NCBI GenBank assembly: GCA_032191485.1
Contig: JAVDOI010000003.1
Coordinates: 27,006,836-27,070,835, forward strand
Length of the DNA stretch: 64,000 nt
Direction: 5' to 3'
Origin: Leptoclinus maculatus
Lineage: Eukaryota; Chordata; Actinopteri; Perciformes; Stichaeidae
The position numbers were made by a program, and so were the translations under genes. This document shows positions 57,557-64,000 of this stretch, one piece after another; position 1 is the stretch's first letter, and each line of letters starts with the position of its first letter. Below the pieces are notes generated by a model. That model was not told the DNA's origin. It saw only the letters and a list, made by a program, of their open reading frames with translations, and ran no database searches.

Positions 57557-60311
57557 CTAAATAGAATAAAGAGAATAGAATAAAAAAAAAAAAATGTAAA
57601 TCAGAGTAGAGTAGGATATTATGAAATATTTAAGATATTTTAACGAGTAAAATTAAACTTGAGCAAAAATATCAGCGATACTTACCAACAAACTAGCATG
57701 TTGAAATCACTTCACACACAATTTAACAGAAAGATGAACATGATGCAAAGATAGTGCAGTATTTAATAGCATGTATATAAAATGCCTGTGTAGGTGTTCA
57801 TACTCTACAGCTTGGTCACAGCAGGTCGCAGTGAGAGAAATATTGATTGATATCATATATTTAACTTCAGCACTAAGGAGTGAATGTGATATGTATGGCG
57901 GCTCTCTGCTTGCCTCTTGCCTTCAAACCTCTCTTGGCGACGGAAGAGGGAGGAGGGAGACCTGAGGGGGAGAGACACAGCGTTAACAGAGGCAGCATGA
58001 CGGGAAGTGAAGAGTATAGAGGTTGAAGAGAGAACTATCGCTCTCCTCATTTCTCAGTTTGTGCGTCCTCAATTCCTTTCCTCACCTCCTGCCCTTGCGA
58101 CGTAGTTCCTCCCTCCTAAAGATGCGAGCGGAGGAGGCAAGGAAGACACACAAGGAGAGAGAAGTCGAGGCATTAACAAAATTGGACGTCTGCGCATTTT
58201 AAAGCAATGTCAATTTGTATATTCCAGATGTGTGTCACGCCTCTTTTAGACGTCACAAGTGCCCGAAAAGACTTTCGGCAAAGATACACCTGCCGCCCTC
58301 ACAGCTTCCCCGACAAGCTTCCTCTCGCCTCTCGATGCATTTTAGTGACTTAGACATCCTTCAAAAGATCGATTTCCGGGTCAAAGTTACAAGGACGGAG
58401 GAAACGAGGAGGCACAGAATGAGAAGAGTGGAAAGAGAAGCAGAGAGAGAAAAAGACACATACCAAAATGAGATAATCCATAAAATCCACCAACAGCCGC
58501 CATCGAACCATTCACAGCCACATACAGCTCTAGAGATATCCAAAAAAACATCACACAAAACACACTTTTCATCTTACGGAAGATGTTCGGACTTTGACGA
58601 CATGCTGACTGAGAACACAGCAAGAAACAGCAACAACTCAACCAAGTTTTAAGCAGCGTTTCGACATTCCCGACACACTTGTATCAGTATCACCACTGTT
58701 GACCAAATATGGCGCACTACCAAAGAAAGTAGTCACACGCTAACTTTTGGTTTCCTTTCCAGTAGTCATCAATTGCAACAAAACAAATTGCGAACAAGGC
58801 AATCTTTGTAAAGGATTGCAACGAATGGCCTCATGTATGGTTGATAGATCATGTAATGCTTTAGAGATCAGTACTGAGGCTGAGTTTGATTGATCCTCCT
58901 ACAGCGGCTGTCTGTTTAGCTCTTTAATGAATCAGGTAGACAACGCAGTTGACAGCTGCAGAAAATCCGTAGCAAAATCCATTTATTAATTGGGGTTTAT
59001 GGAAAGGTTACAAAACACAGGACTCTCACCCAGACGACCGCTGTTCCTGTCTCGTGTGAACCAGGTACTCTTGTTGCCTGAACACAACTAAGTCGTAGTT
59101 TTGTGTCAGATTCGTAGTCATGTTAAGCCGAACCAAGATGTTTTTCTTAAAAACCTAACCAAGTAGTTTTGTGTTTTGTTTTCTTAACCAACTGTGATGG
59201 TTATCTGGGAGGAAAATACGTTTCCCTTGAAACGTAAATGAGCACTTTATTTGTATCGGAACGTAATTTTGTAGGAGACAGGATTGCTTTATTCACCACT
59301 GCTTAGTCCCAGCAGCAGCTCTCATTAATTGATCTTTCTAATATTCCCTCTCCCAGGTGGAAGAAGCTTTGTGCCAGTTTGTTGCCAAGTGTGGAGGAGT
59401 CGTATAATGCATCCTCATAAACAGCTGATTAATGCACTGACATTTCTTTGATTGGCACTCCAGACAGAAGCACCAGGAATAGAAGGCTAGCATTTCCCCC
59501 CCCGCTAACTCTCCCGTCCTTTTATTGCCTTTACTTATTCATTCAGTCTCTCCTCCATACACCTTTCTACCCTCTCCTTCTTTGTTTCTCTCTCTCTAAC
59601 TCACTCCCATGTCTCCGTTATTCTCTCTTCTTTTTCATAAATCTATATTTTCTGTCTTACTTTCATGTTCTCCTTCTGTGACTCCTTTCTTCTGCCTGCT
59701 TCTTAGTTTTGTGGAGTTTAGCCACCACATCAAAAATGATAAAGCACAAAGAAAAGAGATTAGAAATACAAATTGTAGATAAAAATAAATCATAAAAAGA
59801 GACCCAGAGGACTCTGAAAAAAACCTCTCAGAAGAGAATAAAGTAGCTGGAAGAGATGCATCTGAGCTGGATAAGAAAAGCTAAATGATTCAGAGCTTTG
59901 TTTGTTTGTTTTTATACTTCCTTCTTTCCTTCATTGCATCCTCCTTTCTTTCTTTCTTTCTTTATGTCTTTGTTTCTCTCACCTGGTGTCACACTGACAT
60001 AGGAGAGTGTTTTGTGGATACCATAAGGTTTTGCAGTCAGCGATGTCTGATCTGAACTAATAAACGCTAGATGGTTGTAACATTTGCAAACCGTCTCATT
60101 CTAAGTAAGTTCCCTTTTCAAGAGTAATCACATACATTAAGGAGTTGCCTCGTGCCTCTCTGTCAGATAAAGAAAGAACAGGGGTTTGATAAGCTTTGTC
60201 TCTCTCTCTCTGTGCTGTACTGTATTTCTCTATATAGTATGTGTAAGTGTGTGTTCCCGTCTCCCCATTTCTATATCTGTATAATTTTCTGCTGCTATTT
60301 TCTATTCTTTC

Positions 60312-60344
<33 letters not shown>

Positions 60345-63174
60345 CCACGACTTTATCGCTGCTCTTTCACGACAGGGAGGATTGCATTTCTTCTTTATTG
60401 TCCGAGAATGTCTCCTTGCTGTTTCATTTACACACGCTGGCCTTTATTGAAATGTCATGATGGGAGAAAAGCTTTGTGATTAAAAATGCAGCCCAGCATT
60501 TTGTCATTGTCAACTTGCAAATATTTACCTCAGAAAAACGGAGGTTGACTTCTACCTGCAGGGACGCTTTGCATTCCTGGTGTATTTTCTCACTAACCTG
60601 AGAGAAACGTTTCCTTGATTTAGAGAAAAGACCCGTAATTTGTATTGACGTCTCTGAATGAGATGTATGAAATCTCATTCTCTGTTTAAGTTTTCTTGGA
60701 TTTTCATGTGAACCACTTGAAGTTGAACATGTCGGCTGTTGCAAGAAAATAAATCTGCAAAATTGCACATATGATTTAATTGAAAATCCCAACAGGCCTA
60801 CAGATTTAATGCTATCATTAGACACAATAGTCGTAACCCAACAACCTAAGTCTATTTTAAGCCGGTGTATCACAAGGCTTCTTAGTCATTGGTGACTGTT
60901 GGCAGGTCCAGAGGAAACACAGATATAGGCTACATGCAATGTCACACAGGCACACAATTTGAATTGTCATACACCTAAAGACAGGGACTGAGAATACCAA
61001 CCGCCTCACGGCAGTTTGTGAAATAGTCAGGAAATTGAAATCTAGAAATACACAAATTTAGCTTCTTTTTTTTCGTGTCGCTAAGCATGAAAACAATGCC
61101 AATAGAAAGTCGATTAGGATCCTTTTGTTCCGTGATGTCTCATTGACGTTTATGAGAGACGCATTAAAGATACAAAATGCATCTACAACTGGAGACATTT
61201 AGCGTGATTGTCCCGTTAGCAACTGAGCTAACAAGCTTGTAAACTTACACTTAGTGACGAGTAAAGGGACAATACGTTAGCCAGTTGACAGCTGGGGGAA
61301 AACACTTGTCGGTGGAGAGGAATCATGTACATCTTGATAGTCTCCAATCTGTGGCAGGCAGCACTCTAGTACAAGCAAGCAGTGCAGTCAAACTGTTAGT
61401 GGTTTTTGCTGTTGTTGTTGTTGTTTTTACCAGAAGATAAACACACGGGGTCGTCACAGTATGATGTGTACTCTTTGGATGGGATGGCAGGTGATTGACA
61501 GCATGAGGATGGAGAAGAGTTGGTGGTGGTGGGTGGGGGGGGGGGGGGTGGTGAAGGAGGGAGGAGAGCGAGGAGAGGAGTTAAAGATGAGTGTGTTGGA
61601 TGTGCGAGGCAGGACTATCCCTCACGCTGGATAGTCCAGAAACATGGCGATGTGTGGGAGTGGTGGGAGTGATAAGGAGCAGATGTGAGTAGAAAATCAA
61701 AGGGATTGATTTCCTGTTGTGTTGGTTGTAAGATCGCAGGCAGTTTGACCTTTTGTGGGTCAGGTTGACTTCGATCGCTACAGTGCATACTGAAAGTCTT
61801 AAAGACTTTTGGTGCATTTAAACTAAAATAAATATGAATTTATGCTAAGCTAAGCTAGCCGACTCCTGGCTTACTGTACCTTCACGTTTAGCAGACAGAT
61901 ATGAGAATGACCTCAGTGTTCAGTATTACCTAAAATGTAAAAACCGTTTGCTTTACCTGTAAATTAAATCATAACAAGAGTATAATCACTTCAACGTGAC
62001 ATTTTCTTTTCAGTGTTTTGATTTCTCGGGTAGTTAACAACCCAGATGTTGTGTTTACCGAAACAAAGCAACGTGCTGAAGAGTGCGGCGCGCTTGTTCT
62101 CTGTTGATTTCTCCTGTTCTGCTACAATCAGACATTTCTCATTATCTCAAGATGTAAATTAACGGGTGTGCGGAGCCTTGTAAGCCTGATCAAGGGTGCC
62201 AGTGAATAAGCGGTCTTAGGCTGAACTGAACATGTTTGAAGGAGATCTTGACTGCTGCACTGGTGCGGTATAAGGGAAATTAATTGTCTCTAATGACAAT
62301 GAAGTAATTAAGGTTTGATCACAGAAAACGAAAGACGATCACGGGAATTATCAAGTTCTGAGCGGGAGATGATAGGATTATAGATATTTGAGGAAATAGA
62401 GCTGCTCTGGCAGGCAATGTATTGGAAGCAACAGGAAGTTCCCTTTCAATCCACTCTACCAGTGTCAGACATTTAAGTGAAAATGAGAAGGAGTGGATGG
62501 ACCGCAGTATGTACACAGCTGTATTACTACACTGGTACATAAACTGTCGACTGATGGGCTCATTGATGTTAGAGTCTAATGCGAGTGTGAGAAAATGCCC
62601 TCCTCAGAGATGACACACATTTTCAAAACATCTGCCAAGTGGAGCGAAACACTCAACACCACGTGCTACTTTAAACACAAACAGTGTTAAAGCAGCACAG
62701 AAGTGCGTGTCCTCCGACTCAACAACACGGCCGTTGAAAATGATGACCTTCTTGAAAGCACTTTTGAAGTTTGCTTCAAAAATGCCCGAGAGGTTTGTTG
62801 AAAAATGCTGATGAAATAATGGATGTTCAAATTATACGTGAAAAATGGGGATAGATGAGTTGAAGGAAAGTGTCATTACACGCACATTATAATCACATTA
62901 AGATGGAATTATAATCATTGGTGAAAGATAAAACGGATGGTTTTACTTATAATGCAATCTATTAAAAGATTACGGTATGAATGTTACCTGTCAGAGTTTT
63001 ATTGTCAAGTAGATCAAAGAGAACGATGGCGACTCCAAACCATGTGATGACCAGCGCCACAACCAGCAGCCAGGCCATCGGGGAACTAAAGGTCAAAATG
63101 ACATCGTCCAAAAACGTCTTCTGATTGGTCCGAGCTGGAGGGTCCGCACCCCCGCCGTTGTTTTGACTGCTCAT
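57422..63174 (-). CDS. trdn: trdn (triadin), 5' part of coding region
   Basis: Triadin is a single-pass protein of junctional sarcoplasmic reticulum that links the ryanodine receptor to calsequestrin. Exon A (63174-62988) starts at ATG and encodes a cytoplasmic head and transmembrane segment: DDVILTFSSPMAWLLVVALV followed by ITWFGVAIVLFDLL (segment about residues 33-55). Human triadin has EDIVTTFSSPAAWLLVIALI at the same place. Exon B (57556-57422) joins in phase 1 and encodes STDWLEMIWTFAANLVAPDA then EEEE, matching human ETTDWIYGFFSLLSDIISSEDEE. Together 107 residues plus one base. Exons for the Lys/Glu-rich luminal region were not securely found. Because gene B starts at 42.1 kb on the same strand, the rest of trdn should lie between 57.4 and 42.1 kb, or this fish gene is short. 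Confidence 0.88.
57557..62987. other. trdn: trdn intron 1
   Basis: 5.4 kb. It contains CT-rich stretches at 59.5-59.7 and 59.9-59.98 kb, (CA)n at 60315-60343, a G run near 61537-61548, and a repeat at 61.84 kb. No exon with both triadin likeness and good splice sites was found. Confidence 0.6.
61838..61925. repeat. Short copy of the GCTAAGCTA repeat
   Basis: CTAAGCTAAGCTAGCCGACTC, then CTGGCTTACTGTACCTTCACG, then AGACAGATATGAGAATGACCT. Same family as at 50.7-51.1 kb. Confidence 0.5.
62988..63174 (-). CDS. trdn: trdn first coding exon (transmembrane segment)
   Basis: ATG in context CAACAATGAGC, donor CTGACAG|GTAACA, phase 1 exit, 62 residues. An acceptor-like CTGTCCTCAG lies 12 bases upstream of the ATG (possible exon start 63186), so a non-coding first exon further up is possible. 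An in-frame ATG at 63237 exists but lies before that acceptor. Confidence 0.92.
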
Positions 63175-63480
63175 TGTTGAAAAGGGCTGAGGACAGAAAG
63201 AGACAGAGGGGTTTGAAACAGCAGGGCATGATGACAAAAAGAAAAGAAAAGTGTAGGTGGCTCAGTTTTTAAATAACAATAAAAAATGCCTGGAAACTAA
63301 ATGAAACCATGAACAAAAGAAAACGTCTGTGGTCTGCTAATGGAATAATACTGCTATAATACTCTGGATATTGTAGAACCTTTGATGTTTCGGGAGTCTG
63401 TACACTTGAAATCAGCTTTTCACAATATGTCCCTTTAGCTTTGATGAGTTTCTTGTCCCATATATATCCCACTGTGTAAC
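63175..63480. other. Upstream of trdn coding start
   Basis: About 300 bases, AT-rich, presumably 5' UTR/intron. Nothing specific recognised. Confidence 0.4.
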
Positions 63481-64000
63481 CTTTTTTTTTTTTTGCTGAG
63501 ACAGTAGTTCTATTTCATCCTTACTGACCGCCAGAGGCAGTGTTTAACACTGGATATCTTCTGTCTCGCGCATGCGCAGGTCGAATATTTATATCAACAA
63601 AGTCACCTGTGACCTCGGATGACCCCCGTCGTCTATAAGTTCCGGTGTCATTCCGAGATCAGTCCTTTTTCATCTTCTCGCTACGCAGGTTACCTACCAT
63701 GGTAGTAGAAACTTAAACGGAAAAAAAAATACTTTGTCTACGATCAGACATATTAGAGTTTGTCGCAGGTAGCCTTGTGACCACGGTCGGAGTTGCGGAT
63801 CTTCGCCCTCCAAAGGCTGCGACAAGCTGTCCCTCTTAGGAGGGAACGGCGTGTTTCGCCGTGCGGATCGAGCCCCGGACTCAATCTGACAGGGGCCACC
63901 AAAATCGCGAAGACAGCAATCGGTGAGATCGACTAACATTGTTTGTCTAACCATTGTTCGTTTTTGTCACGGTTTACAGAGCGCTTCCGCTCTAGGTAAT
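63481..64000 (+). mobile_element. Possible retroelement promoter/LTR-like region at right edge
   Basis: After a T12 run comes a sequence richer in CpG than its surroundings: CTGACCGCCAGAGGCAGTG, the palindrome-like GCGCATGCGC, CTATAAGTTCCGG (TATA-like) about 30 bases before GAGATCAGTCC, then CTCGCTACGCAGG and GGGAACGGCGTGTTTCGCCG. It reads like the 5' end of a DIRS- or LTR-type element running off the window. No protein domain is visible. Confidence 0.35.

Noticed and set aside
57875..57962. Possible trdn exon on minus strand after CTCTCCCCCTCAG
   Set aside because: The acceptor is good and phase 1 is open for about 28 codons, but there is no donor before the stop and no triadin-like sequence, and it lies between exons A and B whose direct joining matches human triadin.
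58215..58652. Plus-strand frame of 145 codons rich in Arg/Glu/His
   Set aside because: Inside trdn intron on the opposite strand; low similarity to anything known and no supporting exon.
61537..61548. G run and surrounding purine-rich stretch as regulatory element
   Set aside because: Simple composition; nothing specific to support function.

Overview
The window is vertebrate nuclear DNA, most likely from a percomorph teleost. It shows short GT-AG exons in long introns, many (CA)n, (GA)n and (GATA)n microsatellites, and interspersed repeats of kinds common in fish genomes. I see no prokaryotic or viral genome features. All three genes found are on the minus strand, so transcription runs from high to low coordinates.

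Layout. (1) akap7 (A-kinase anchoring protein 7/AKAP18) fills about 1.7-35.3 kb. I could join ten coding exons with matching phases into a 499-residue long isoform. A second, membrane-targeting first exon of the short alpha type lies inside the 24.8 kb last intron at 15.6 kb and joins the same last exon in frame (89 residues). (2) An uncharacterised fish gene, called gene B here, occupies 36.6-42.1 kb. Its twelve coding exons join to 456 residues. Six exons in its middle are tandem variants of one Ser/Gly/Pro-rich phase 1-1 exon. (3) The 5' end of trdn (triadin) is at 57.4-63.2 kb: a transmembrane exon and a second exon, with downstream exons not identified except for one weak candidate at 55.6-55.7 kb.

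Between the genes are transposon remnants. At 42.9-44.25 kb a LINE C-terminal fragment and LINE-type 3' tail flank a hAT transposase fragment. A MITE-like element with terminal inverted repeats lies at 41.1-41.95 kb and an 87-bp one at 46.16-46.24 kb. There is another LINE fragment (52.4-52.7 kb), LINE-type 3' tails (25.2 and 53.6 kb), a possible LTR end (56.75-56.95 kb), and a possible retroelement promoter region at the right edge. Several fish interspersed repeats are recognisable at 7.45-8.45, 12.4-12.6, 50.7-51.1, 53.85 and 61.8 kb.

Function. AKAP7 tethers protein kinase A to Ca2+-handling complexes (phospholamban/SERCA2 and L-type channels in mammals), and triadin organises the ryanodine receptor-calsequestrin complex in junctional sarcoplasmic reticulum. 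Both genes are on human 6q22-q23, so their closeness here looks like retained linkage with far shorter spacing. Repeat identities come from memory of sequence type, not a database search.
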